Assembly: GCA_027488815.1 (NCBI GenBank)
Contig: JAIYAX010000005.1
Span: forward strand, 101,890-165,889
DNA length: 64,000 nt
DNA from: Cytophagaceae bacterium
Lineage (GTDB): Bacteria; Bacteroidota; Bacteroidia; Cytophagales; JAIYAX01
Reading direction: 5' to 3'
Part shown: in pieces, positions 16,350 to 25,240 of the stretch
How the letters are laid out: the number at the start of each line of letters is the position of its first letter
Position numbering within the stretch: the first letter of the stretch is position 1
Notes under the pieces: model-generated
What the model was told of the DNA's origin: nothing
The model's database searches: none
What the model saw: only the letters and a program-made list of their open reading frames with translations
Translations under genes and position numbers: made by a program

Positions 16350-19300
16350 CAATAGTCAATTTGAATGTAGGCACCATTGTCGTTTGCTACGGTTAGTTTT
16401 CCTTTAAGGTGACTAACCAGTATTTCTACCAACTGAAATCCAAGTTTACCTGCCAGTTGCTCTGTGTTTAAATCCGGGAAACCCAAACCATGGTCTCTTA
16501 CCGTGAGTTTGCGCTTTTCATCAGAGGATTCATATGTCACTTCTATAGGCTTTTTAGGTCCGGAAACCTGGCCATACTTAAGGGCATTGGTCAGTAACTC
16601 ATGAAGTATAAGCCCAAGATTAACCGCCATATCCATTGTAATCTGTTCCTCCTGAATGCTCAAATGTATCTGAGCATGTCCATCCTTTCCGGAGTGCATC
16701 ATCGTAAGTTCATCAACAATGCTTTGAAAATAGCTTTTGATGGAGACCTTTTCAAGAGGGTTTTTCTGAATAAGTTTTTCATGAAGCAGTGCAATTGACC
16801 TTAATCGTCTGCTGATGTCTGTAAGGATGCCTTTGACCTGAGGATTCTCAATTCCTTGAGTACGAAGAAAGATAACGCCAAGTATCACCTGAAGGTTGTT
16901 TTTAACCCGATGATGCAGCTCTTTTATCAACAAATCCTTTTCCAGCAAAAGTTGCTTTAGCTCACTCTCTTTGGCTTTAAGTTCTTCGATGGATTGTACC
17001 TGAAGGCTGATGTCTGTGCTTGAGCCTAGAAAACCCATAAACTGACCCATTTCGTTAAAACGGGGTACTACATGATCAAAAAGCCATCTGAATTCATGAC
17101 CAACTTTGCATCGGTAGCTCATGGTAAACTCTTCCTGTTTTTTAAACTGCTCTTCCACCCAGGGAAGAAATTCATCAAGGTCATCCGGGTGAAGTAGCTT
17201 TTCCCATGAAGTGTTGATGATTGACTCGAGCTCTCTTCCTGTGTTTTTAAGCCAGGCCTTGTTGTAATAAACAGGTTTGTCTTGCTCATCGCTCATCCAG
17301 ATCCCTACCGGAGCAATATCAGCCAGGGTTCTGAATCGTTGCTCACTTTCTCTAAGGGCAAGTTCTGCTTGTTTCCGGTAAGCGATATCTTTGATATTGA
17401 GTGCGGCACCTATGATCTTTTGATCAGAGTCATAAGCCGGATTGATTGATATTCTATACCAATGGTGAATGCCATCCGCTGAGCGCACATTTAGCTCATC
17501 AATGAGGCTTTCTCCTCTTAAACTTTGCTCAATTTGCTGTAGGTATATTTCCTTTTCAAATTCAGGCAGGTGATCCCTGAGGTCTTCTCCAAAAGCAGGG
17601 CTTGTGCCTGACCACCATTGAAAGAATGAGATACCCCTTTGATTGATGGCTTCTATCCTGTACCTCCGATTTACGAGCAAAGAAGCATCGGGGCTGGACT
17701 CAAAAAATGCCCTTAGTTTGTTTTCATATCCATCAATTTGAAGATGAACGAGTTTTTCCTCATTCACGTCCATTGTAAACCCCAGAACAAATGGCTTATC
17801 ATCTTCCTGATTTCTAATGACTTTAATGATCGTTCTAAGCCATTTGAAATATCCCTCTTTGTGCAGAGACCGATACTCAATCAATGTGGTTTGCTCTGAT
17901 TCGATACAGTCAGTTACCTTTGTTTTTACTTGATCCAGATCATCGGGGTGAATGTGCCGAAAGGCACCATGTGTTATAATCCATTCTGAAGGTGTGTAGC
18001 CTGTAATATGTTCAATAACCGGGCTCAGAAAAGTTGGAACAAGTGTATTGTAATCTGATTTGAAGACTGCAATAGGAAGGTTATCAACTAAATTCTGATA
18101 AAGATTTTGAGCCTTTATAAGCTCTTTCTCAGCATTTAATCGTCGGGTAATATCTCTTCCCATGGCCTGAATAGCAGATGGATTGCCATTGGAGTCTTTT
18201 ATGCAGTTAAATTCCCATTCTGTGTGTAGAAATTCCCCATGTTTATTGGGTTTGCGAATGATAACTTGTACAATTTTATCAGGGTTAGTCAGGCACTTGA
18301 TAGCTGCTTCCATACAAATTGAAATGTCTTCATGATGTACGGTTTCAGTAAATGTCATTCCAATCAACTCTGCCTCAGAAAATCCGAAAACCTCACAAAA
18401 CAGCCTGTTGACATACGTGTATTTACCATCCAAATCTGTTCGGATCAGGTAGGAGGTACTCGACTCTAAAAGCGATTGAACGTATTGTAGATTTTGGGCC
18501 AGATCAGCCTCTTTCTTTTTGAATGTTATGCGGTCTTTGAGATGAATAATCAACCCATCGTCAGATCCCTGTCCACTATTCACAGGGTAGTAGCTCGATT
18601 CGATAACTACCTGCTCTCCTTTGAGATCTGTATAACTGCCTTGGAATTCAACGAAGTTACCTTCCTGAGTATCGCTTTTTGAATCAGAAATGGATGTCCT
18701 TTGATCAGGAAAAACATATTGAGCCATATCTTGTCCTACCCTTAGTTGCTCAAGGCTAAAACGTTGGTACAACTCATTTGCCTCTTGGTTAAAAAGTTTT
18801 ATCCTAAAGTTTCGATCAACTAATATAAGCCCGTCATTTGTACTTTGAAACAAGACCAAAAGCTGGCTCCATAGCATTCTCATTTCTGCATTTACGCCAT
18901 CAAGCCTATTGCTTAGCTGGCCTTCAGAACGTTTCTTTTCGGTAATATCAGTCTGATAGGCAAAAAAGTAGTTCAGCTGGCCCTCCTCATCATGAACAGG
19001 CTCCACTTGAAGCAACAGCCAATACGCTTCTCCTTTTTTACTGTAGTTGAGTATCTCTACCTGAAAACCATGTCCCTGCTCCAATCTTGAGTGCATATAC
19101 TCCACCACATTTGGGTCGGTGTCCTTACCCTGAAGAAAACTTCCCGGCTTTTTACCTATCACTTCACGGAATGAATAGCCGGTCATTTGCTCAAATCCTT
19201 TGTTTACCCAAATGATGTGTCCTCTTCTATCAGTCAGTATATTGATGCTGGTTTGAAACTGCTCAACAATCGTCGAGATTTTCCTCTTGATGCTTTGAGT

Positions 19301-19642
19301 GGGGTCTAGTATTTTAAGAATCAGAACTTTTCGGCCTTCAAAGCCAAACTCTGAAAAGCTGGTTTTGCATGCAGCCTCCGGAGCAATTAAGGGCACCAAT
19401 ATTCCGCTATAATCGTTTTCAAACGCTTGAAAGACAAAGTAATTCCCAAACTTTTGTCCTACAATTTCTTCTCCCAGAAAAGAAAACAAAGACCTGCACA
19501 CTAAATTTTGATAGATTATTACATCTGATTGCGGGTCAAATAGCAGGTAGGCTTCTGATGAGCTACCCACCAAAAGCTCAAATGCTTCTGGATTTAGTGC
19601 AGAACTTGACCGAGTAGAGGTGTCGATTTGTAAAAAGCTCAT
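16349..19642 (-). CDS. Soluble multi-PAS sensor histidine kinase (HisKA_2 type)
   Basis: A 1097-residue kinase with no membrane segment. About seven PAS units can be traced, starting near residues 20, 130, 265, 390, 515, 640 and 770; the second (KKPGSFLQGKDTDP) resembles a LOV core but lacks the flavin-binding Cys. The transmitter is of the HisKA_2 kind: LLIKELHHRVKNNLQVILG near 925, followed by a HATPase_c domain with LILHELLTNALKYG and DHGLGFPD. The chain of PAS units suggests integration of several cytosolic cues such as redox or small ligands. It lies 134 bases downstream of cheB and heads a three-gene relay operon with the receiver-kinase and NarL genes. Confidence 0.9.
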   Translation of the reverse strand: MSFLQIDTSTRSSSALNPEAFELLVGSSSEAYLLFDPQSDVIIYQNLVCRSLFSFLGEEIVGQKFGNYFVFQAFENDYSGILVPLIAPEAACKTSFSEFGFEGRKVLILKILDPTQSIKRKISTIVEQFQTSINILTDRRGHIIWVNKGFEQMTGYSFREVIGKKPGSFLQGKDTDPNVVEYMHSRLEQGHGFQVEILNYSKKGEAYWLLLQVEPVHDEEGQLNYFFAYQTDITEKKRSEGQLSNRLDGVNAEMRMLWSQLLVLFQSTNDGLILVDRNFRIKLFNQEANELYQRFSLEQLRVGQDMAQYVFPDQRTSISDSKSDTQEGNFVEFQGSYTDLKGEQVVIESSYYPVNSGQGSDDGLIIHLKDRITFKKKEADLAQNLQYVQSLLESSTSYLIRTDLDGKYTYVNRLFCEVFGFSEAELIGMTFTETVHHEDISICMEAAIKCLTNPDKIVQVIIRKPNKHGEFLHTEWEFNCIKDSNGNPSAIQAMGRDITRRLNAEKELIKAQNLYQNLVDNLPIAVFKSDYNTLVPTFLSPVIEHITGYTPSEWIITHGAFRHIHPDDLDQVKTKVTDCIESEQTTLIEYRSLHKEGYFKWLRTIIKVIRNQEDDKPFVLGFTMDVNEEKLVHLQIDGYENKLRAFFESSPDASLLVNRRYRIEAINQRGISFFQWWSGTSPAFGEDLRDHLPEFEKEIYLQQIEQSLRGESLIDELNVRSADGIHHWYRISINPAYDSDQKIIGAALNIKDIAYRKQAELALRESEQRFRTLADIAPVGIWMSDEQDKPVYYNKAWLKNTGRELESIINTSWEKLLHPDDLDEFLPWVEEQFKKQEEFTMSYRCKVGHEFRWLFDHVVPRFNEMGQFMGFLGSSTDISLQVQSIEELKAKESELKQLLLEKDLLIKELHHRVKNNLQVILGVIFLRTQGIENPQVKGILTDISRRLRSIALLHEKLIQKNPLEKVSIKSYFQSIVDELTMMHSGKDGHAQIHLSIQEEQITMDMAVNLGLILHELLTNALKYGQVSGPKKPIEVTYESSDEKRKLTVRDHGLGFPDLNTEQLAGKLGFQLVEILVSHLKGKLTVANDNGAYIQIDY

Positions 19643-19776
19643 AAAGCAACGACCCTAAATTCTGCATTTAATATGTCAAAACAATAACATATTTAAGAAT
19701 CTACTTACTCGATGCTATTTGCATAATTTTAATAAATTCTTTAAGTAATTGATTTGAAACGCCGATATACAACAAG

Positions 19777-20841
19777 TCAGGCCATCTGGTACCTGAGAGA
19801 GCTTAAGGCATTATGCGCTAGTTGCTCCAGAGGCAATATTTTCTCTACAGCATTTAGTTTGACCGCTTCTTTGGGCATCCCATATACCACGCAAGATTTT
19901 TCATCCTGGGCAAGGGTAGGTGATCCGGCTTCGTGCATTGCCAGCAACCCTTTAGCACCATCGGCACCCATTCCGGTCATGATCACACCTGCTGCATTTT
20001 TACCGGCAAATTGAGCGACTGAGTAAAAGAGTACATCTACTGAGGGTCGATGTCTGTTTACAGGTTCTTGTTGATGCAGCTCTACATAATACCTTGTGCC
20101 ACTTCTTCTCAGTTCCATATGTTTGTTTCCGGGAGCAATCAGTGCCCTGCCTCGAAGCACAGCATCCCCGGAGCTTGCTTCTTTCACTTCGATTTTACAA
20201 AGCTGGTTGAGTCGCTCCGCAAAAGAGCGGGTGAAAACCTCTGGCATGTGCTGCACGATGACGATACCCGGGCAATCCACCGGCATTTGCTCCAGAAACA
20301 CACGTATGGCCTCGGTACCGCCCGTTGAGGCTCCTAAGGCAATTATTTTGCTGCTGGTCTGCGCCGGGAAGGCTTTTTTTACAGATGCTGAAGTTGTATA
20401 ACTCACCTGATCGGCCAGAGATTTTCTTTTTACAATGGCTTTGGACGCTGCTTTGATGACTTGAATAATATGCTGGTCCTGATCGATGAAATTATCAACG
20501 CTAATGGCATTTTTTTTCAGAACCTCTACTGCCCCATATTCCAGTGCTCTAAGGGTAGACTCTGCTCCCAGGTCTGTAAGGCTACTGATGACCACCACAG
20601 GGATCGGGTGTTGCGACATGATTTTTTTTAAGAAAGTAAGCCCATCCATCCGAGGCATTTCCAGATCAAGGGTGATGACATCCGGTATTTCGTCTTTGAT
20701 TTTTTGTGCCGCAATAAATGGGTCTGCCGCTGTGGCCATCACTTCTATGCTTGAGTCAGCAGAGAGAATTTTACTCAAAGCCTGCCTTACCAGTGCGGAG
20801 TCATCAACGATGAGCACTCTGATTTTCTTGATCAATGACAT
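19777..20841 (-). CDS. cheB: Chemotaxis protein-glutamate methylesterase/deamidase CheB
   Basis: A 354-residue two-domain CheB. The receiver has [13 protein letters not shown], phospho-Asp in [14 protein letters not shown] near residue 59 and Lys in VLKKNA. The esterase domain starts near 165 with the catalytic Ser in [13 protein letters not shown], His in [16 protein letters not shown] and Asp in [11 protein letters not shown]. CheB removes methyl groups from chemoreceptor glutamates when phosphorylated by CheA. Last gene of the chemotaxis operon, 12 bases after cheD. Confidence 0.95.
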   Translation of the reverse strand: MSLIKKIRVLIVDDSALVRQALSKILSADSSIEVMATAADPFIAAQKIKDEIPDVITLDLEMPRMDGLTFLKKIMSQHPIPVVVISSLTDLGAESTLRALEYGAVEVLKKNAISVDNFIDQDQHIIQVIKAASKAIVKRKSLADQVSYTTSASVKKAFPAQTSSKIIALGASTGGTEAIRVFLEQMPVDCPGIVIVQHMPEVFTRSFAERLNQLCKIEVKEASSGDAVLRGRALIAPGNKHMELRRSGTRYYVELHQQEPVNRHRPSVDVLFYSVAQFAGKNAAGVIMTGMGADGAKGLLAMHEAGSPTLAQDEKSCVVYGMPKEAVKLNAVEKILPLEQLAHNALSSLRYQMA

Positions 20842-20853
20842 ATATAGGTTGGC

Positions 20854-21318
20854 TTAAACATATTTGAGCATCACCAGATTTTCATGAGTCACAAACTTGA
20901 TGTTGCGACCACGGCTGCCTCCTGTGTCACTTTTGAGGATTTTTATTTTACGCTCGGCCAGAAAGTCAAAAGCTACTTCTGTATTCCGTTTGCCGATTTC
21001 ATACACATTGCTGTCTGACAACTGATGTGCACCGCCAAATACTTTTGCAACCAATTGAGAAGGGTCGGACCCTAAAGAGATCATTTTGTCGATCAACTTA
21101 GGGATTGCTATGTTGCCATATTTTGGAGTTGCCAGACCCTGGTCGTTCCAGTAAGGAAGCATGTAGTGGTTGATGCCTCCTATTTGCAGTCTCGCATCAA
21201 AAAGGCATACTGCTATGCAGGAGCCAAGGACCGTTTGTACTATAGTTGGCTTTGCCACAGCAAAAAGAGTTGAAGGAAACAAGAAATGGGTTGAAAGAGC
21301 TACCTCAGGCTGTTCCAT
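20854..21318 (-). CDS. cheD: Chemoreceptor glutamine deamidase CheD
   Basis: A 154-residue CheD. The catalytic Cys is in VLGSCIAVCLFD near residue 33, His in GGINHYMLP near 50, and the Thr of the triad precedes in IVQTVLG. FGGAHQL and the GRNIKF stretch near the C-terminus are family-typical. CheD deamidates receptor glutamines and binds CheC-type phosphatases where these exist; no cheC is visible in the window. It is flanked by the degenerate kinase gene and cheB with gaps of 3 and 12 bases. Confidence 0.93.
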   Translation of the reverse strand: MEQPEVALSTHFLFPSTLFAVAKPTIVQTVLGSCIAVCLFDARLQIGGINHYMLPYWNDQGLATPKYGNIAIPKLIDKMISLGSDPSQLVAKVFGGAHQLSDSNVYEIGKRNTEVAFDFLAERKIKILKSDTGGSRGRNIKFVTHENLVMLKYV

Positions 21319-21321
21319 GGC

Positions 21322-22185
21322 TTAAAAGAGCTCTTCCTCGCCAAAGATCACCTCTTTCGATTCTGCCGTTTGTTCTTTTTGATGCTCCATTGATGGGATC
21401 GCTAGATAGAAGGTACTCCCTCTGCCTTTTGAGCTTTCCAGTCGCAAGCTTCCACCGATCACATCAACATACTCTTTCACTACTGACAATCCCAAGCCAT
21501 TGCCTCTGTGTAACTTATTGGGTCCGAAATCCAACTGCCGAAACCTTTCGAAAATGGTCAGTTGGTCTTCATCGCTTATTCCGTTTCCATCGTCTTTGAT
21601 CGTGATATAAAATTCATTTTCAAGCATTTGACCCTTGATGGAAATGGTCGACCCAATAGGACTAAATTCTATAGCATTTCCGATCAGGTTGATCAGAATT
21701 CCAAACAATAGTGCTGCATCGGTGCAATAAAACTGTGGTGTTTCAGGATCAAGCTCTACCTGAAGGTTCAACTTCTTTTTTGAAACCTTGAACTGGAAAT
21801 CATTGAGCAGGTTAATGACAAGCTTGTTCAGATTTACCTTACCTGGCTTTGGACTCAACAGACCGGCCTCAATTTTGGCTGCGGCAAAAATATTTCGCAT
21901 CTGATAGTCCAGATCAAAAGCTTCTTCAAAGACCAGATTTGCCTGTTTGTGTACCAATTCAGCATTATCATAGGCAGCATGCATGATGCTTTTTGATAAC
22001 CCCAGAATACTGGTCAGCGGATTATTGATCTCATTAAGAATATTGCTCAAAAAATGAGAGCGTTGTTGCTCTGCATGAAGCACTTTGGTACTGAGCCTTT
22101 CAATCTCTTTCAACAGCACTTGCTCCATTTCCGTTTTCTTTTGAAGCTGATTTTCAAGTTCGATTAGTTCAATGGGTCTTTCCAT
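21322..22185 (-). CDS. Histidine-kinase-like protein lacking the phospho-acceptor His
   Basis: About 287 residues, no membrane or sensor domain. An N-terminal coiled coil leads to a HisKA-like helix reading HFLSNILNEINNPLTSILG, where the usual H in SHE(I/L)RTPL is replaced by Asn (codon AAT at 22033-22035, about residue 51). The HATPase_c domain is intact: LINLIGNAIEFS (N box), IKDDGNGISDED, and a GNGLGLSVV G2 box. It may bind ATP but cannot autophosphorylate in the normal way. The C-terminus carries an acidic tail ending GEEELF, like three other proteins of this island. The ATG at 22185 overlaps cheR by 17 bp. Start could also be TTG at 22194. Confidence 0.8.
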   Translation of the reverse strand: MERPIELIELENQLQKKTEMEQVLLKEIERLSTKVLHAEQQRSHFLSNILNEINNPLTSILGLSKSIMHAAYDNAELVHKQANLVFEEAFDLDYQMRNIFAAAKIEAGLLSPKPGKVNLNKLVINLLNDFQFKVSKKKLNLQVELDPETPQFYCTDAALLFGILINLIGNAIEFSPIGSTISIKGQMLENEFYITIKDDGNGISDEDQLTIFERFRQLDFGPNKLHRGNGLGLSVVKEYVDVIGGSLRLESSKGRGSTFYLAIPSMEHQKEQTAESKEVIFGEEELF

Positions 22186-23023
22186 CGTTTTCAAATGTTT
22201 GTTGGATTTTTTGAAAGGTGGCAGGCATAATCTGCCTGACCGGTAAGTTCATGTGAAAAAGCGACTCAGAATGGCCGATGAGTAGATATCCTCCAGGTTT
22301 AAGCCTTTTTAAAAGGCGGGATACGACTTTTTCCTGAGTAGGCTTATCAAAGTAGATGAGCACATTCCGGCAGAAGATGATGTCAAAAGTTTTATTTGAC
22401 GGGAGTTCATCGCTGATCAGGTTAAATCTTTGGAATTCAACTTTTTGCCGAATCTCGGGCACAAATCTGATCAAATCTCTTGCCGGGTCTTTGCTTTTAA
22501 GTAGGTATTTGTGGCACAAAGCGCTTGGAATGTCATGCTCCTTAGACTTGGGATAAACGGCATTTTTGGCTGACTGAAGCACTCTGGTTGAAATATCGGT
22601 TGCCAGTATTTTGTACTCATACATTCCGAGACGCTGCATGGCTTCCTGAAGCACCATAGCGATGGTATATGGCTCTTCGCCGGTTGAGCAGGCTGAGCAC
22701 CATATCTGAATGGATTTATTGCCTTTTTGCTGCACTTGTTCAGGCAATGCTACCCGGTTCATAAAATCGAAGTGTGCGGGCTCTCTGAAGAAATCAGTTT
22801 TATTGGTCGATACCACATCGATCATATGAACAAACTCTTCTGTTCCGGCTGCGCTGCTGAGCAACTTTCGGTATTCATCAAAAGAGTTTAAGCCCAATGA
22901 AGTTAATCGCTTTTGCAGCCTCCCCTCCAGAAGGTTTTTCTTGGGCAAAGTAAGGTGTATACCGGCGTACCGGTATACCTCCTCACTTAACTTATGGAAA
23001 TCCCTGTCACTTAGTCGGATCAC
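22169..23023 (-). CDS. cheR: Chemoreceptor methyltransferase CheR
   Basis: A 284-residue SAM-dependent methyltransferase. The helical N-terminal domain (YRYAGIHLTLPKKNLLEGRL) is followed by the catalytic domain with NKTDFFREPAHFDFM, the SAM motif IWCSACSTGEEPYTIAM near residue 105, and DIIFCRNVLIYFDK near 215. CheR adds methyl groups to receptor glutamates, opposing CheB. The start is GTG at 23023, 15 bases after the MCP stop; the end overlaps the degenerate kinase gene. Confidence 0.95.
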   Translation of the reverse strand: MIRLSDRDFHKLSEEVYRYAGIHLTLPKKNLLEGRLQKRLTSLGLNSFDEYRKLLSSAAGTEEFVHMIDVVSTNKTDFFREPAHFDFMNRVALPEQVQQKGNKSIQIWCSACSTGEEPYTIAMVLQEAMQRLGMYEYKILATDISTRVLQSAKNAVYPKSKEHDIPSALCHKYLLKSKDPARDLIRFVPEIRQKVEFQRFNLISDELPSNKTFDIIFCRNVLIYFDKPTQEKVVSRLLKRLKPGGYLLIGHSESLFHMNLPVRQIMPATFQKIQQTFENDGKTH

Positions 23024-23038
23024 TTTTGTAGTCAGTTT

Positions 23039-24712
23039 TTAATACTTTACAAAATCGTGATCAGAAGCATCACCATTCAATTCAAGCACTACTCCATTGC
23101 TCTTGCTTAGCTTTTGTCCGGCTTTGCCATTGCTTGATGGGTAGCTGCTACGAATTGAAGTGTTGGGCTTTGAAAGATAAGAAGGGCGATTTGACTGGTT
23201 AGCCCTTATAGAATTGTCAATTTTGAAAAACCCAATGATAGAGCGAAGATTTTCAGCCTGGCTGGATAACTCTTCAGCACTTGCAGCCATTTCTTCGGCA
23301 CCTGCAGCGTTTTGCTGTATAACCTGATTGAATTGCTGTATGGCATTGTTAACCTGATTGGCTCCGCTATTCTGTTCCATGCTGCTGGCACTTATCTCTT
23401 GCACCAATCTGGCTGTGTTTTGAATGTTTGGCGTGATTTGCTCCAGTAGCCTTCCGGATTTGTCGGCGATGGAAACACTTGAGGTAGAAAGTTCATTGAT
23501 CTCCGAAGCAGCTGACTGACTGCGCTCAGCGAGCTTACGTACTTCTGCCGCCACGACTGCAAAACCTTTCCCATGGTCTCCTGCACGGGCAGCTTCTACT
23601 GCTGCGTTCAAGGCCAATAGGTTGGTCTGCCTTGCAATTTCTCCTATGATCGAGATCTTATCTGCTATTTTCTTCATACTGTCAACGGTCTTCACAACAG
23701 CCTCTGAACCTTCCTTCATGTCTTCGGCGGCCTTGAGGGCTATTTTTTCAGTCTGTTGGGCATTGTCGGTATTTTGTTGAATGTTGGACACCATCTCTTC
23801 CATACTGGAGGAAATCTCTTCAGCTGAAGCAGCCTGCTCCTGAGAGCCTTGAGACATACTTTGTGAAGTAGAGCTCATTTGCACACTGGCGGCTGAAATG
23901 TTATCGGCACTTCCGGCAACTGATGAGATCACCTCTTTGAGTCGACCCACCATGTCTTTGAAAATGACCAGTAGTTCACCGATCTCGTCCTTAGAAGTAT
24001 TTTCAATCTGAATGGTGAGATTTCCCTGAGCCACTTCGTTCACGATGCTCTTAGCCTGATTGATCGATTTCACAATAGATAAAATGATCCAAGTGGTGAT
24101 TGCAATGGATAAAATGACACTCACTATCAACAAGTTCATCATGTTAGATGCCCCTTGAGCATAGAGAACATCAGAATCGATTTTAGCCTGCTCCAGAGCG
24201 GTTTGATTTTTAGCAACGAGTTTACCCATCATTTTGATGGATTTGAGTGCAGCGGCACGTGCTTCCGTTTTTGAGAGTTGATAAGCTGCATCAGAGGCTG
24301 ATTCTGTATTCTCCATTGCAATCGATTTTATCTTCTCAAGCACCTTGAAATAGTCATCCCAATTCGAGGTGAATTCTTCAATAATCTGCAGGCCACGCTC
24401 ATCAGAAATACTTCTAAGTTGCTCCAGATTGGCAAGCAGGTCGGCATTACGCTCTTCGATTTCTTTAGTATAGCCTAGTTTGCCGCTTAGCTCATTTTCA
24501 AGCAGAAAGTCTTTTTCTCTTTTGGTGATGAGCTGGACAAGCTCTGCTGATTTTTGTGCCAGAATAATTCGGCGTACCTCTTTGTCTACCAATGAATTGA
24601 GAGAATTGTTGAGGTAATTCGCATTGTCTTTGCCCAAGTAATAGATAGCGCCTGAAAGCAAGATAAGGATGGAAAATCCAAAGATGAGGCGGGTTTTGAT
24701 GGAGAATTTCAT
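23039..24712 (-). CDS. Methyl-accepting chemotaxis protein
   Basis: A 557-residue receptor. TM1 at about residues 8-27 and TM2 at about 190-212 enclose a helical periplasmic four-helix-bundle-like sensor. A HAMP domain follows ([20 protein letters not shown]). The signalling hairpin tip is canonical: [20 protein letters not shown] with [18 protein letters not shown]. The C-terminal tail is about 50 flexible residues and ends DFVKY, which fits the x-[HFYW]-x-x-[HFYW] pentapeptide that tethers CheR/CheB in enterobacterial receptors. The only MCP in the window, lying between cheW and cheR. Confidence 0.95.
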   Translation of the reverse strand: MKFSIKTRLIFGFSILILLSGAIYYLGKDNANYLNNSLNSLVDKEVRRIILAQKSAELVQLITKREKDFLLENELSGKLGYTKEIEERNADLLANLEQLRSISDERGLQIIEEFTSNWDDYFKVLEKIKSIAMENTESASDAAYQLSKTEARAAALKSIKMMGKLVAKNQTALEQAKIDSDVLYAQGASNMMNLLIVSVILSIAITTWIILSIVKSINQAKSIVNEVAQGNLTIQIENTSKDEIGELLVIFKDMVGRLKEVISSVAGSADNISAASVQMSSTSQSMSQGSQEQAASAEEISSSMEEMVSNIQQNTDNAQQTEKIALKAAEDMKEGSEAVVKTVDSMKKIADKISIIGEIARQTNLLALNAAVEAARAGDHGKGFAVVAAEVRKLAERSQSAASEINELSTSSVSIADKSGRLLEQITPNIQNTARLVQEISASSMEQNSGANQVNNAIQQFNQVIQQNAAGAEEMAASAEELSSQAENLRSIIGFFKIDNSIRANQSNRPSYLSKPNTSIRSSYPSSNGKAGQKLSKSNGVVLELNGDASDHDFVKY

Positions 24713-24742
24713 TTACAAGTGATTTTGAGTGAAAAGGATGGG

Positions 24743-25240
24743 TTAATTGCTGTTGATTAGGTTTTGACTGTCTTTAAGCTGATGTATTTCTGAAATGCTC
24801 AGAAGTTGATCCATATTGAGGATCAGGATGAATTCATCGTTCAGCTTGAACATCCCTCTCAGGAGTTCGTCTGCGTAGCTGGTCCCAATGCTTGGGGGAG
24901 GCATTATTTGGTTTTCTTCAATCTCAATTACCTCCTGGATGGCATCTACTAAAGCACCTACTGTGATTTCTTGTCCATCCATCTTTAGGTTCAAGACGAC
25001 GATACAGGTATTGACCGTATCTTCAATTGGGGGTAAGCCAAATTTTATTCGGGTGTCAATCACTGGCAGAACCGAGCCACGTAGGTTGATCACTCCTCGC
25101 AAGTAATCGGGAGAACGAGGCACTTTGGTGATCTTCGGTACCTCCAGAATTTCCAGAACATGAGTTACACTAGACCCAAAAATCTCCTGATCGAGCTTAA
25201 AGGTGAGATAGGACTGACTGCTCAGAACGCTTGTTTCCAT
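24743..25240 (-). CDS. cheW: Chemotaxis coupling protein CheW
   Basis: About 165 residues from the ATG at 25240 (METSVLSSQSYLTFKLD). It is a single CheW domain: FGSSVTHVLEILEVPKITKV, then SPDYLRGVINLRGSVLPVID and NLKMDGQEITVGALVDAIQE. It bridges the receptor and CheA. The start chosen overlaps the 3' end of cheA by 44 bp; a longer frame upstream to 25348 is inside cheA and unlikely to be used. Confidence 0.93.
   Translation of the reverse strand: METSVLSSQSYLTFKLDQEIFGSSVTHVLEILEVPKITKVPRSPDYLRGVINLRGSVLPVIDTRIKFGLPPIEDTVNTCIVVLNLKMDGQEITVGALVDAIQEVIEIEENQIMPPPSIGTSYADELLRGMFKLNDEFILILNMDQLLSISEIHQLKDSQNLINSN

Noticed and set aside
16349..19642. LOV photoreceptor domain in the seven-PAS kinase
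   Set aside because: The second PAS has KKPGSFLQG but the flavin-binding Cys of GxNCRFLQ is missing, so it is called a plain PAS.
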